This document shows, in pieces, positions 24,246 through 33,590 of a stretch of DNA of 64,000 bases. Position numbers and translations under genes: made by a program. Origin of the DNA: Acidaminococcus sp. (lineage in GTDB: Bacteria; Bacillota; Negativicutes; Acidaminococcales; Acidaminococcaceae); NCBI GenBank assembly GCA_022482815.1, contig JAKVOM010000001.1, positions 1,942,946 to 2,006,945 on the forward strand, read 5' to 3'. Below the pieces are notes generated by a model. That model was not told the DNA's origin, ran no database searches, and saw nothing but the letters and a program-made list of their open reading frames with translations. Position 1 is the stretch's first letter. Each line of letters begins with the position of its first letter.

Positions 24246-25595
24246 TTACTTATTTCGCATTCTCCAAAAGTACACCGCTACCATCAATACAGCGCTTGTC
24301 GTCCAGGCAGCGGGGCTTGCCATGACGATGGCGGTATAGCCGATGGTATCACAGAAAAATAAGGGTATCAGCACCCGCATGGCGACTTCCAGAAATGAAC
24401 CAATCATAGGCGTGACACCGTCAGATAGACCTTCTAGGGTACCACGGTAGATAAAAAGAAGGCTTAGTGTCCAAAGTAGCGGGCAGGACCAGTGCAGGTA
24501 CTGTTCGGCCTTGACGACGGTTTCAATCTCCGTGGCGGGAATAAAGAGCGTAATGATAGGTTTTGAAAAGGTGTAGACCACGATCCCGACGATAATGCTG
24601 TAGAGCACCGTCATGAGAACCGATTCACGGGTTCCTTTACGAATCCGGTCATAGCGCACAGCGCCTGCGTTCTGACCGGCAAAGGAGGCCATGACAAGGT
24701 TCATGGAAGAGAGCGGCGACTGGAGCATCATCTGCATGCGGTTGCCAATCGTATAGGCGGATACGGCATGGTTGCCGAAGCTGTTCACAAAGTACTGGAC
24801 GGTCATCATACCGACAGCAATCACAGAAAGCTGCAGGCCCATAGGGATACCGACAGTCAGTTCTTCTCGAATGGTATCAAAGAGATCATGAAAATCTGCT
24901 TTTCCGGGAAGCAGGAAGGGGAAACGGCGGAAGATGATCCGGAGGCATAAGAGCCCCGATACGAGCTGCGAAAAGACCGTTGCAATGGCGGCACCGGCCA
25001 CATCCCAGCCGAAGGCGAGGATAAATACAAAGTCCAGAATAATATTAAGGACTGATGAAATAACCAGCATAAGAAGCGGCGTCCGGCTGTCCCCGATGGC
25101 GCGAAGCTGTGCAGCCGTCAGGTTATAGAGCATGGTAGCGGGAAGCCCTCCGTAAATGATCATGATGTACTGCAGAGCATAAGGATACATGGCATCCGTT
25201 GTATGGAGAAACTGCAGAATCCAGGGCGCGGCAAAAAGAAGCACTACAGTGATTGTAACCGTAAAAAGAGTGCAGCTGACAATCTGGGCGGCTGCACTCT
25301 TACGCACGCCGGCCATATCTCCTGCGCCGTACTTGTTCGCGGTTAGCACCGTGCATCCGCTCGCAAGGCCAATCACAAAGCCGATGGCAAGAAAGATGAC
25401 GGCACTCGTTGATCCGACCGCACCGAGCTTCACGGAGCCGAGCGTCCTGCCTACAATCATCGTATCCATGACATTGTAGAACTCCTGCAGCAGGTTCCCG
25501 ATGATGATGGGAACGGCAAACGCAAGAATGACCTTCCAGGTCGTTCCTTCGGTCAGATTAATATTCTTCTTTTTAGTCTTTGTATTTTGATTCAT
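24246..25595 (-). CDS. MATE-family efflux pump
   Basis: 449 residues, twelve membrane segments in two homologous halves. The N-terminal half has the family pattern AVPIIIGNLLQEFYNVMDTMIVGRTLG and the second half begins near IPMGLQLSVIAVGMM. Such pumps export drugs or metabolites using Na+ or H+. Closest in general look to the Firmicutes DinF/NorM-like branch. It lies between the repeat block and the CRISPR locus, with its promoter facing the tracrRNA promoter. Confidence 0.9.
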   Translation of the reverse strand: MNQNTKTKKKNINLTEGTTWKVILAFAVPIIIGNLLQEFYNVMDTMIVGRTLGSVKLGAVGSTSAVIFLAIGFVIGLASGCTVLTANKYGAGDMAGVRKSAAAQIVSCTLFTVTITVVLLFAAPWILQFLHTTDAMYPYALQYIMIIYGGLPATMLYNLTAAQLRAIGDSRTPLLMLVISSVLNIILDFVFILAFGWDVAGAAIATVFSQLVSGLLCLRIIFRRFPFLLPGKADFHDLFDTIREELTVGIPMGLQLSVIAVGMMTVQYFVNSFGNHAVSAYTIGNRMQMMLQSPLSSMNLVMASFAGQNAGAVRYDRIRKGTRESVLMTVLYSIIVGIVVYTFSKPIITLFIPATEIETVVKAEQYLHWSCPLLWTLSLLFIYRGTLEGLSDGVTPMIGSFLEVAMRVLIPLFFCDTIGYTAIVMASPAAWTTSAVLMVAVYFWRMRNK

Positions 25596-25836
25596 GTTTT
25601 CCCCTCAGAGAAGCTATAATTTCCTAATTTATCAGTATAAAGGAAATGGTCATAATTCACTATATTATTTCTTAAGATGTCGGGTGGCAAAAATAAAGAT
25701 AACGACCAAAAACTTGCTGATTTTCGCTGCGCATTTTATCGGCTTCCTCAAAAAGAGATGATTTAGTATGAAAGTATAAGTTGTAGGGTAAAATATTGGA
25801 TAGTAATCTAAAATTCCTAGAAAATTCTGGTACATA

Positions 25837-25845
25837 TGCTATACT
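25837..25845 (+). promoter_or_regulatory. Possible second upstream promoter (extended -10)
   Basis: TGCTATACT is a good extended -10 box 50 bases before the tracrRNA start. It might give a longer tracrRNA or read into cas9. The rest of the gap 25596-25830 shows nothing else that I recognise. Confidence 0.3.
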
Positions 25846-25859
25846 ACAAGTAGATAGAC

Positions 25860-25888
25860 TTTACTTGGCAGGACAAATACGTTATAAT
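25860..25888 (+). promoter_or_regulatory. tracrRNA promoter
   Basis: TTTACT (25860-25865) and TATAAT (25883-25888), spaced 17, placing the start near 25895, exactly at the anti-repeat. Confidence 0.75.
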
Positions 25889-25894
25889 AACTAT

Positions 25895-25991
25895 GGTTGT
25901 ACCAAACCAGAGCTTAGAAGGTTACTATGATAAGGTAGTACACCGCAAAGCACTAGCGCCTTGCCATTGTGGCAAGGCGCTATCTTTATTT
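25895..25991 (+). ncRNA. tracrRNA of the type II-C CRISPR system
   Basis: The RNA starts with an anti-repeat (TTGTACCAAAC and TTAGAAGG are identical to the + strand of the CRISPR repeat, hence complementary to a crRNA made from the minus strand). After the anti-repeat comes ATAAGG, then a CCGCAAAGC segment, then a long hairpin TAGCGCCTTGCC/GGCAAGGCGCTA ending in TCTTTATTT. That order (anti-repeat, AUAAGG, CCGCAA, strong 3' hairpin) is the same as in Neisseria meningitidis tracrRNA. It lies 34 bases before cas9 and has its own promoter. Length about 97 nt. Confidence 0.9.
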
Positions 25992-26024
25992 ATAGACATA
26001 TTTTGGTGGGAGAGGTGGAAGAAA

Positions 26025-29000
26025 ATGAGTTACGGAATAGGGCTTGATATCGGAATTGCTTCGGTAGGGTATGCCGTGCTAGACCTTGATTATGAGGAGA
26101 AGCCTTGGGGAATCATTCGTCTTGGGAGTCGTATTTTTGATCGTGCTGAAGTACCTAAAACAGGTGCATCGTTAGCTCAGCCCAGACGCGAAGCAAGAAG
26201 TGCCAGAAGAAGACTGAGACGGCATCGCCACAGGCTCGAACGAATCCGTAATCTTTTTGTGGATAGCCATCTTTTGACACGTGAAGAATTGGACCATCTT
26301 TATGATGGTCAACTCACTGATATTTATGAATTGCGCGTTAAGGCACTTGATGAACGTGTATCTAATGCAGAGCTAGCCCGGATTCTTTTGCACCTTGCTA
26401 CGAGAAGGGGCTTTAAGAGCAACCGCAAAGCAGAATTGGCAGATAAAGAAGCTGGTGCTTTAAAATCGGCTATCAGTGAAAATGAAAAATCAATAGCTGA
26501 AAATCACTATCGCTCTGTCGGTGAGATGTTTCTTAGAGACCCTCGGTTCAAAGAGCATAAACGGAATAAAGGCGGCACATATACGACAACAGTAGCTCGT
26601 AGCATGGTTGCCGATGAAGCTGCGTTGATTTTGGATACTCAGCAAAAGCTTGGTAACTCAGTTATTACGGAAGATTTCAAGGACGCTTATCTGACTATCA
26701 TGCTTAGTCAACGAGCTTTTGATGAAGGACCTGGCGGAAAAAGCCCATACGGCGGCAATATGATTGCAAAAATGGTTGGTATCTGTACCTTTGAAGATGG
26801 GTCGAACGGAGACCCCCCAGAAAAAAGGGCGGCCAAGGCATGCTACTCTTTTGAATATTTTAATCTTCTGCAAAAAATTAATCATATTCGTCTTATATCG
26901 GATAAGGATACAATTCCTCTTACTAATGATCAGCGAACTAAACTTATTGAGCTGGCAAAAAAGGTTGAAAAATTAAATTATGACCGCATTCGTAAAGAAT
27001 TGAATATTCCCAAAGAATACTCATTTAATATGGTTCGCTACGAGACCGTCAGTAAAAAGAGCACTCCAGATGAAGAACAGCAGGCAGCTGAGAAGAAAGA
27101 AAAATTTGAATATCTGCCTTTCTATCATCAAATCCGTAAGGCTCTGGACCATGTCAAGAAAAATAGGATCCAGGATTATACGGTGGATATGCTTGATCAG
27201 GTGGGATGGTATCTCACTATCTACAAGGGTGATGATAAGCGAAGAGAAGCACTTTCCAATGCAGGGATTCCTTCTGAGGATATTGAAGAACTTCTGACCA
27301 TTACTGGAATGAGAAAATTTGGACACCTGTCGATTAAGGCGCTTAAGAAAATTAACCCTTATCTCGAGAAAGGGTTAAACTATAATGATGCTTGCGATGC
27401 TGCGGGATATAATTTTACGGGAAATGTGGGAGGAAAAACAAAACTTCTTCCAGCTAATGCTCCCGAATTGGAGGACATTACGAATCCGGTTGCACGGCGT
27501 TCTATCTCTCAGACTATCAAAGTTATCAATGCCATTATCCGGGAACAAGGTGAAAGTCCGCTTTATATCAATGTGGAACTTGCCAGGGAGCTTTCTAAAG
27601 ACTATCAGGAAAGACAGAAAATAGAAAAAGAAAACGAACAAAATCAAAGCCGTAACGATAAAGCAATGGAAAAAATACGTGAAAATTTTGGTATTGCCAA
27701 ACCTTCCGGACAAGATTTGGTAAAGTACAAATTGTGGGAGGAACAGGATGGTATTAGTCCATACTCACAAAAGCCAATCGAATACGAGCGGCTCTTTGAG
27801 ACAGGCTATGTGGAAGTAGACCATATTATTCCGTACAGCATTAGTTTTGATGATACGTACAAAAATAAGGTTCTCGTATTTTCTAGTGAAAACCGGGATA
27901 AGGGCAATCGAATTCCCATGGCCTATTTAAGGAAAAAGGGCGCGCAGGCTGCAGATGATTTTAAAGTATGGGTTAATGCTAATATCAGAGATTATAGAAA
28001 ACGCCAAAAGCTTTTGAAAGTGAAGATTACGAATGATGATATTAGTGGTTTTAAAGAACGGAATTTGACCGATACCAAATATATTTCCCGGTTTATGTAT
28101 AACTACATCGCTGACCATCTGCAATTCGCTCCCTCACAAACCGGCAAAAAGAGACGGGTAACTGCCGTCAATGGCATGGTTACTTCCTATTTGAGAAAAC
28201 GGTGGGGTATCAATAAGATTCGTGGGAATGGGGATAAGCATCATGCTGTGGATGCTGTTGTCATTGCTGCGGCGACCCCATCTCTTATCCGGGAAATTTC
28301 GGGCTATGCCGCTTATCGTGAGACCGGACGCTTTAAACATAAATATGCCTATGAGCAAGGTGAGAGTGGCGGATATCTTGTTCATAAGGGTACCGGAGAA
28401 ATTAAAGATGAGTTCCCGTATCCCTGGGAGGGCTTCCGGACAGAACTGATTGCCCGTTCTTCCGACAGGCCGACTATGGGCCTTGAAAAACTTCCTTACT
28501 ACGTCAATAAAGACCTTTCGGAAATTAAGCCTATTTTCGTGTCTCGAATGCCAAGACGAAAAGTAACGGGACCTGCCCATAAGGAGACCATTACGGGAGC
28601 ACGTCATATTGAAGATGGATTTACGCTTTCCAAGGTAGCATTAACTGACCTTAAGATGGAAGACGGAGAAATCAAAGATTACTATAATCCGTCCAGTGAT
28701 CGAATTCTGTATGAAGCTCTAAAGGATAGATTAAATCAATACAACGGAGATGCCAAGGCAGCGTTTGCCGAGCCTTTTTATAAGCCGAAAGCTGATGGCT
28801 CACGCGGGCCGCTTGTTAAAAAAGTCAAAATCATGAATAAAACGACAATGCCGGTCCTGGTTCAACAAAAGACAGGTGCGGCCGTAAATGACACTATGGT
28901 TCGGGTCGACGTATTTTACGTGAAAGGAGAGGGGTATTATCTCGTTCCCATATACGTAGCGGATACGGTTAAACCACAACTACCTAATTTGGCAATCGTC

Positions 29001-29348
29001 GCAAATAAGCCTATGACAGAATGGAAAGTGATGGACGATAAGAATTTTCAATTTTCACTGTATCCGGGTGACCTGATTCATTTTGAGAGTAAGCAGCCTA
29101 AAACGTTTACTCGTGTAAATGACGATAGTAATTTAAATAAAACATATGATGCAACCAATGAATTTGTTTATTATGTGAAGACTGGAATCGCTACTGCTTC
29201 TATAACAATCATAACGCATGATCATAGCTATGTATTAAATTCCTTTGGCGTGAAAAAAGTTCCATTAATTGAAAAGTATGAAGTAGATGTCCTCGGTAAT
29301 TACCACAAAGTAAAGCGTGAAAAAAGACGTCCTATAATTTTTAAATAA
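26025..29348 (+). CDS. cas9: Cas9 endonuclease, type II-C
   Basis: 1107 residues, the size of compact type II-C enzymes. RuvC-I Asp8 (GIGLDIGIASVG), Arg-rich bridge helix (RREARSARRRLRRHRHRLER, ~50-75), RuvC-II Glu518 (INVELARELS), HNH His600 (VEVDHIIPYS) with the later Asn, RuvC-III His740 and Asp743 (KHHAVDAVVIAA) are all present, so both strands should be cut. The C-terminal 300 residues hold the wedge and PAM-interacting region; the PAM cannot be read from here. I start at 26025 (MSYGIG) because the frame upstream to 25893 runs through the tracrRNA gene. Ribosome site GGGAGAGGTGG. Confidence 0.96.
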   Translation: MSYGIGLDIGIASVGYAVLDLDYEEKPWGIIRLGSRIFDRAEVPKTGASLAQPRREARSARRRLRRHRHRLERIRNLFVDSHLLTREELDHLYDGQLTDIYELRVKALDERVSNAELARILLHLATRRGFKSNRKAELADKEAGALKSAISENEKSIAENHYRSVGEMFLRDPRFKEHKRNKGGTYTTTVARSMVADEAALILDTQQKLGNSVITEDFKDAYLTIMLSQRAFDEGPGGKSPYGGNMIAKMVGICTFEDGSNGDPPEKRAAKACYSFEYFNLLQKINHIRLISDKDTIPLTNDQRTKLIELAKKVEKLNYDRIRKELNIPKEYSFNMVRYETVSKKSTPDEEQQAAEKKEKFEYLPFYHQIRKALDHVKKNRIQDYTVDMLDQVGWYLTIYKGDDKRREALSNAGIPSEDIEELLTITGMRKFGHLSIKALKKINPYLEKGLNYNDACDAAGYNFTGNVGGKTKLLPANAPELEDITNPVARRSISQTIKVINAIIREQGESPLYINVELARELSKDYQERQKIEKENEQNQSRNDKAMEKIRENFGIAKPSGQDLVKYKLWEEQDGISPYSQKPIEYERLFETGYVEVDHIIPYSISFDDTYKNKVLVFSSENRDKGNRIPMAYLRKKGAQAADDFKVWVNANIRDYRKRQKLLKVKITNDDISGFKERNLTDTKYISRFMYNYIADHLQFAPSQTGKKRRVTAVNGMVTSYLRKRWGINKIRGNGDKHHAVDAVVIAAATPSLIREISGYAAYRETGRFKHKYAYEQGESGGYLVHKGTGEIKDEFPYPWEGFRTELIARSSDRPTMGLEKLPYYVNKDLSEIKPIFVSRMPRRKVTGPAHKETITGARHIEDGFTLSKVALTDLKMEDGEIKDYYNPSSDRILYEALKDRLNQYNGDAKAAFAEPFYKPKADGSRGPLVKKVKIMNKTTMPVLVQQKTGAAVNDTMVRVDVFYVKGEGYYLVPIYVADTVKPQLPNLAIVANKPMTEWKVMDDKNFQFSLYPGDLIHFESKQPKTFTRVNDDSNLNKTYDATNEFVYYVKTGIATASITIITHDHSYVLNSFGVKKVPLIEKYEVDVLGNYHKVKREKRRPIIFK

Positions 29349-29369
29349 CATAGAGATGAGTAATTCATT

Positions 29370-30272
29370 ATGGGCTATCGAAATCTTGTTATTGCGTCGA
29401 ATGCGGATCTTTATAACCGTAATGGTCAACTAGAAATTAGTGGGCTGGGAGTCCATAAAGTTCCATTGGAAGACGTGAAATCCATTGTACTGGAAAATTT
29501 ATCGTCTCAGGTTACAGTTTCCACATTGCAAAGACTCGTAGAATCCGGTGCTGCGGTATATATTTGTGATGAAAAACATTTGCCTAGTGCAGTTGTATTA
29601 CCATTTTTCCAACATTCAAGAAATAGCTCCATTATTAAAGACCAGGAGACATTAAGCCTTCCAACTATAAAAAATACATGGAAGCAAATCGTCATGGCTA
29701 AAATCGGGAACCAGTCTCAATGTCTGTTACAACTAGGAAAAGAAAAAGAAGGAAACTATTTAGAACAGCTCGCTAAAACCGTTGCGAGCGGAGATCCAAA
29801 AAATGTGGAAGCTACAGCAGCCCGGTATTATTTTAAGTACCTTTTTGATGAAAATTTTACACGTGGCAATGAAGAAGATTGCAGAAATCATGCCTTAAAT
29901 TATGGGTATGCTATTATGCGGGGGATGATGGCTCGTCTCCTGACCGGTTATGGTTTTCTTCTCCTTAAGGGGCTTCACCATGCTAACTTCTATAATGCTT
30001 TTAATTTAGCTGACGATTTTATGGAGCCATTGAGGCCTCTTGTTGACCTTTATGTAGCAAAGACATTTAGCAAGGATACTGAACTTACAACTTCACAGAA
30101 GGCAGAACTTCTTGGTTTGCTTAATGTGGATGTTTTATCCGGTGGGCAGCACCATAGTGCCAGTTATGGAATGGAACGTATGGTTCAAAGCTTCAGCCGG
30201 ATCTGTCAGAAGAAAGGAAAGGCATTGGTGATTCCAGAACTTCTTGGACTCCACCAACATCGCTATGAGTAA
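29370..30272 (+). CDS. cas1: Cas1 integrase
   Basis: 300 residues of the type II Cas1 class. The N-terminal beta domain (MGYRNLVIASNADLYNRNG) is followed by an all-helical domain with the metal-binding Glu in NVEATAARYYFKYLF (~148), His in GLHHANFYNAFNLADDF (~207) and a following Asp/Glu-rich helix. It integrates new spacers together with Cas2. 21 bases after cas9; overlaps cas2 by eight bases. Confidence 0.95.
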   Translation: MGYRNLVIASNADLYNRNGQLEISGLGVHKVPLEDVKSIVLENLSSQVTVSTLQRLVESGAAVYICDEKHLPSAVVLPFFQHSRNSSIIKDQETLSLPTIKNTWKQIVMAKIGNQSQCLLQLGKEKEGNYLEQLAKTVASGDPKNVEATAARYYFKYLFDENFTRGNEEDCRNHALNYGYAIMRGMMARLLTGYGFLLLKGLHHANFYNAFNLADDFMEPLRPLVDLYVAKTFSKDTELTTSQKAELLGLLNVDVLSGGQHHSASYGMERMVQSFSRICQKKGKALVIPELLGLHQHRYE

Positions 30273-30585
30273 ATTTATGCGCATGATGATACTTTTTGAT
30301 CTTCCTGTCAAAACAAAAAGAGAGCGCCGTGTTGCGACGCAGTTTCGTAATTATCTTCTTAAAGATGGATTTTATATGATTCAGTATTCCGTCTATGCAC
30401 GTATCTGCAACGGAATGGATGATCTTGCCAAACACCAGATGCGAGTTGCTCGTCATTGCCCAGAAAATGGATCCATACGAATGATGGTTTTGACGGAAAA
30501 GCAATATGAAGCCATGGATGTTCTCGTTGGCAGTTATCATCCGGAAGAGAAAGAAAATCCAGCAGAGACTGTAATGATTTATTAA
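30265..30585 (+). CDS. cas2: Cas2
   Basis: 106 residues: a ferredoxin-like fold starting MSKFMRMMILFDLPVKTKRER and the family strand DGFYMIQYSVYARIC. Cas2 bridges two Cas1 dimers during spacer capture. ATG at 30265 overlaps the end of cas1 (ATGAGTAA); the upstream TTG is not needed. No csn2 or cas4 follows, which together with the Cas9 size defines subtype II-C. Confidence 0.95.
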   Translation: MSKFMRMMILFDLPVKTKRERRVATQFRNYLLKDGFYMIQYSVYARICNGMDDLAKHQMRVARHCPENGSIRMMVLTEKQYEAMDVLVGSYHPEEKENPAETVMIY

Positions 30586-30640
30586 AAAATGAGCAGAGTA
30601 ATGAGTTTTAAAATCTTCAATTCCAAAAATCAGAAAATGC

Positions 30641-30674
30641 AAAAGCCCTTGTGCGTGACTGCACAAGGGCTTTT
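30641..30674. terminator. Bidirectional terminator between cas2 and the array
   Basis: AAAAGCCCTTGTGC (30641-30654), loop of six, GCACAAGGGCTTTT (30661-30674). It can stop the cas transcript (+) and also crRNA transcription arriving from the array on the minus strand. Only 10 bases separate it from the first repeat. Confidence 0.85.
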
Positions 30675-30684
30675 GTGACTTTCG

Positions 30685-32566
30685 ATTGTACCAAACAAGA
30701 ATTTAGAAGGGAACTACAACTAAGGGCTTTTCCCCTCATCGTTATTGTAGATTGTACCAAACAAGAATTTAGAAGGGAACTACAACGCGTTTCCTCTTGT
30801 ATGTTGCGGTGCCAGCATTGTACCAAACAAGAATTTAGAAGGGAACTACAACCAGCATGTTCGTGAACATATTCCAGCCATTATTGTACCAAACAAGAAT
30901 TTAGAAGGGAACTACAACAGCTCTGCTGATACGGTCAGTTTGTCCGACATTGTACCAAACAAGAATTTAGAAGGGAACTACAACCCTTGGCCTTGATGAC
31001 AGCAAAGTCGGTGAATTGTACCAAACAAGAATTTAGAAGGGAACTACAACTAACTGCTTCTCATGACTACCATGCCGTACATTGTACCAAACAAGAATTT
31101 AGAAGGGAACTACAACCTCGTGAGCTGCTGCTCCGTACCATCCGACATTGTACCAAACAAGAATTTAGAAGGGAACTACAACTGTCAGATGCTGCCCGCT
31201 GTCAAGTGTTCGATTGTACCAAACAAGAATTTAGAAGGGAACTACAACTGATAGGGCGGTTGATTTGCTGCACGATATATTGTACCAAACAAGAATTTAG
31301 AAGGGAACTACAACACGATACACTGAGCAAACACAGCGTAGGGGATTGTACCAAACAAGAATTTAGAAGGGAACTACAACCCCGAACACCGGCACCGGGA
31401 TAGTCATTGCATTGTACCAAACAAGAATTTAGAAGGGAACTACAACACGCAGTTTACCGACTTCACGGGCAGAGAAATTGTACCAAACAAGAATTTAGAA
31501 GGGAACTACAACTCACCAACTCCAATGACTTCATAAAAATCTATTGTACCAAACAAGAATTTAGAAGGGAACTACAACTCACCAACTCCAATGACTTCAT
31601 AAAAATCTATTGTACCAAACAAGAATTTAGAAGGGAACTACAACTTGTTAAGTGGAAGTGCTTTCGACCATCCTATTGTACCAAACAAGAATTTAGAAGG
31701 GAACTACAACTAACGTATTGGAGGCGCACTGCATAAATCAATTGTACCAAACAAGAATTTAGAAGGGAACTACAACTACATGACCTTTGACCGGCCGAAG
31801 TTTGCTATTGTACCAAACAAGAATTTAGAAGGGAACTACAACACGACGGACACGTTATGGTTCGTCTTGAAAATTGTACCAAACAAGAATTTAGAAGGGA
31901 ACTACAACAGAATCTTCTTTGACTTGTCTAGCGGTTTATTGTACCAAACAAGAATTTAGAAGGGAACTACAACTTTTTTGGCCAGTTCTGCGGTCATTGT
32001 GCCATTGTACCAAACAAGAATTTAGAAGGGAACTACAACATGAGCTTTCAACGGCCATTAACGATTACTATTGTACCAAACAAGAATTTAGAAGGGAACT
32101 ACAACCTTGCCATTATCATCAACTCCTTTTTTAAATTGTACCAAACAAGAATTTAGAAGGGAACTACAACGATTGTGTCCCCTTCCTGCGGGTTCGGAAC
32201 ATTGTACCAAACAAGAATTTAGAAGGGAACTACAACTCATTGTACTCAATCAAAGCATTCATTACAATTGTACCAAACAAGAATTTAGAAGGGAACTACA
32301 ACGTAATCCTTCCGTACTGCACGACATCTTCTATTGTACCAAACAAGAATTTAGAAGGGAACTACAACGGTGTTGGAGCTGTCATCGCATCGTAAGCAAT
32401 TGTACCAAACAAGAATTTAGAAGGGAACTACAACACAGAAATCAAGGACGTGCCGGCTTCGATAATTGTACCAAACCAAGAATCAGCAGAAATTATAACT
32501 AACAGATAATAAGAAAGTGACCGTATATTTATTGTAGCAAATTGGAGTTGAACAGGGAACTTTAAT
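30685..32566 (-). CRISPR. Type II-C CRISPR array: 27 uniform repeats and 2 decayed ones
   Basis: 36-base repeats begin (+ strand) with ATTGTACCAAACAAG and end with GGGAACTACAAC. Uniform copies start at 30685 and then every 66 bases (with two 65-base steps, before 31938 and 32135, so two 29-base spacers) to 32399, giving 26 spacers between them. A degenerate copy lies at 32465-32500 and a much more decayed one at 32531-32566, each after a 30-base spacer. Spacers 31513-31542 and 31579-31608 are identical. On the minus strand the repeat reads GTTGTAGTTCCC ... TGGTACAAT, the usual II-C form, ending in an extended -10 box, as in Neisseria and Campylobacter, where each repeat drives its own crRNA. 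Strand is assigned from the tracrRNA anti-repeat. Confidence 0.97.
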
Positions 32567-32611
32567 AGGCATATCATTTTATAAATCCTTGGTGCTAGTT
32601 GGGAAAGAATA

Positions 32612-32645
32612 ATGCCCTCCATTCTATAGGGTGAATAAAGGGCAT
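32612..32645 (-). terminator. Possible terminator of the 70-residue gene
   Basis: On the minus strand ATGCCCT ... AGGGCAT closes a hairpin followed by TATTCTTT. The gap 32567-32746 is otherwise AT-rich with nothing recognised. Confidence 0.45.
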
Positions 32646-32746
32646 CATATCGATTGATTTGTTATTCAATTTTATTCAGCAAAATATTCAGTGCTTTTTC
32701 GTCTTTTTTGCTTCCTAGGTAGGTACATCAACTTTATTCTGCGCCA

Positions 32747-32959
32747 TTACCACTTCTTTTTCCCAAGTTCTTTTAAAAGGTCCTCTTCGTCTTCTTTATC
32801 CCAGTCATCGGACATGCCTAACTCAGTGAAGGGCCGTTCACGGGGCTCAAATTTTCCTGTTTCAAAGTTGTACCGTGAATCTTTATAGTTGTCAGCATGA
32901 ATGATTGCAATAATTTTGCCCTGTCTGCGGCGTACCCAAAATCCATCTCTTGAGAACAT
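32747..32959 (-). CDS. Small hypothetical protein (70 residues)
   Basis: I do not recognise it. The N-terminus is basic with a likely beta segment (GFWVRRRQGKIIAIIHADNY), the C-terminus strongly acidic then basic (DDWDKEDEEDLLKELGKKKW). The minus strand shows GAGGAGG six bases before the ATG, and a plausible terminator follows, so it is probably a real gene. It sits just beyond the decayed end of the CRISPR array; no link to CRISPR function is implied by the sequence. Confidence 0.6.
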   Translation of the reverse strand: MFSRDGFWVRRRQGKIIAIIHADNYKDSRYNFETGKFEPRERPFTELGMSDDWDKEDEEDLLKELGKKKW

Positions 32960-33108
32960 CAGCTTTTCCTCCTCTGATTTACCGGTAATGACTTTTTATT
33001 ACATAGTCATTATAACATACTACAATTTATAGAGGGTACTAAATCAGGGACTCATTAATTAAATACAATGCGTCATTACTCGCAGCGCTGTACTTGGATG
33101 TTCCTATC

Positions 33109-33441
33109 TTATTTGCGGATAAAAGCGGCATCTTTCCGGAATTCTGCGTCGTCGATTCTTTTATATCTTTCTACTTTCATGTGCAGGTCATATTTTTCTC
33201 TCAGCGCAGCGAGATCTTTCATCATTTTAGAAGCATGGTGTTTATCAAGGGATTTCTGGTCTTTCCAACTGTCGATGAGAAGCACTGTTTCCGCGTTGTT
33301 CATAGGGATAAAATAATCGTATCTGAGGTTACCTTCTTCGGCTCTTATGGCGGCTGCAATGCCGGAGCTTTCCATTTCCTCGGCAAATTTTCTGGCGCTG
33401 CCGTTTTTTCCTGTATAGTATAAATTGACGGTGATGCTCAT
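33109..33441 (-). CDS. Antibiotic-biosynthesis-monooxygenase (ABM) domain protein
   Basis: 110 residues. The dimeric ferredoxin-like ABM fold is suggested by ITVNLYYTGKNGSARKFAEEM, then the strand LRYDYFIPMNNAETVLLIDSW and DQKSLDKHHASKMMKDLAAL, the usual pattern of putative quinol monooxygenases (YgiN-like). It may oxidise quinols or other aromatic compounds without a cofactor, or only bind a metabolite. GAAGGA lies upstream of the ATG on the minus strand. Single gene. Confidence 0.82.
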   Translation of the reverse strand: MSITVNLYYTGKNGSARKFAEEMESSGIAAAIRAEEGNLRYDYFIPMNNAETVLLIDSWKDQKSLDKHHASKMMKDLAALREKYDLHMKVERYKRIDDAEFRKDAAFIRK

Positions 33442-33590
33442 ATGCTATCCTTCCCGGTAAAGTTTGTGCTTACTTTTATTATCATTTTACCATAGGCCGC
33501 CGAGTGATGCTTATTTGCAACCCGGGATAAAGAGGGTATACTTAAATAGAAGAATCATTTTGAATTTTGACGAAACACGGAGTTTGATAT

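Noticed and set aside
25893-26024. N-terminal extension of Cas9 by 44 residues from an upstream ATG
   Set aside because: The stretch is the tracrRNA gene (anti-repeat, AUAAGG, terminator hairpin); Cas9 starts at MSYGIGLDIG with its own ribosome site at 26025.
30651-32502. Open frames with repeated CTKQEFRRELQ or NKNLEGNYN motifs
   Set aside because: Repeat plus spacer is mostly 66 bases, a multiple of three, so frames stay open through the CRISPR array. They are artefacts.
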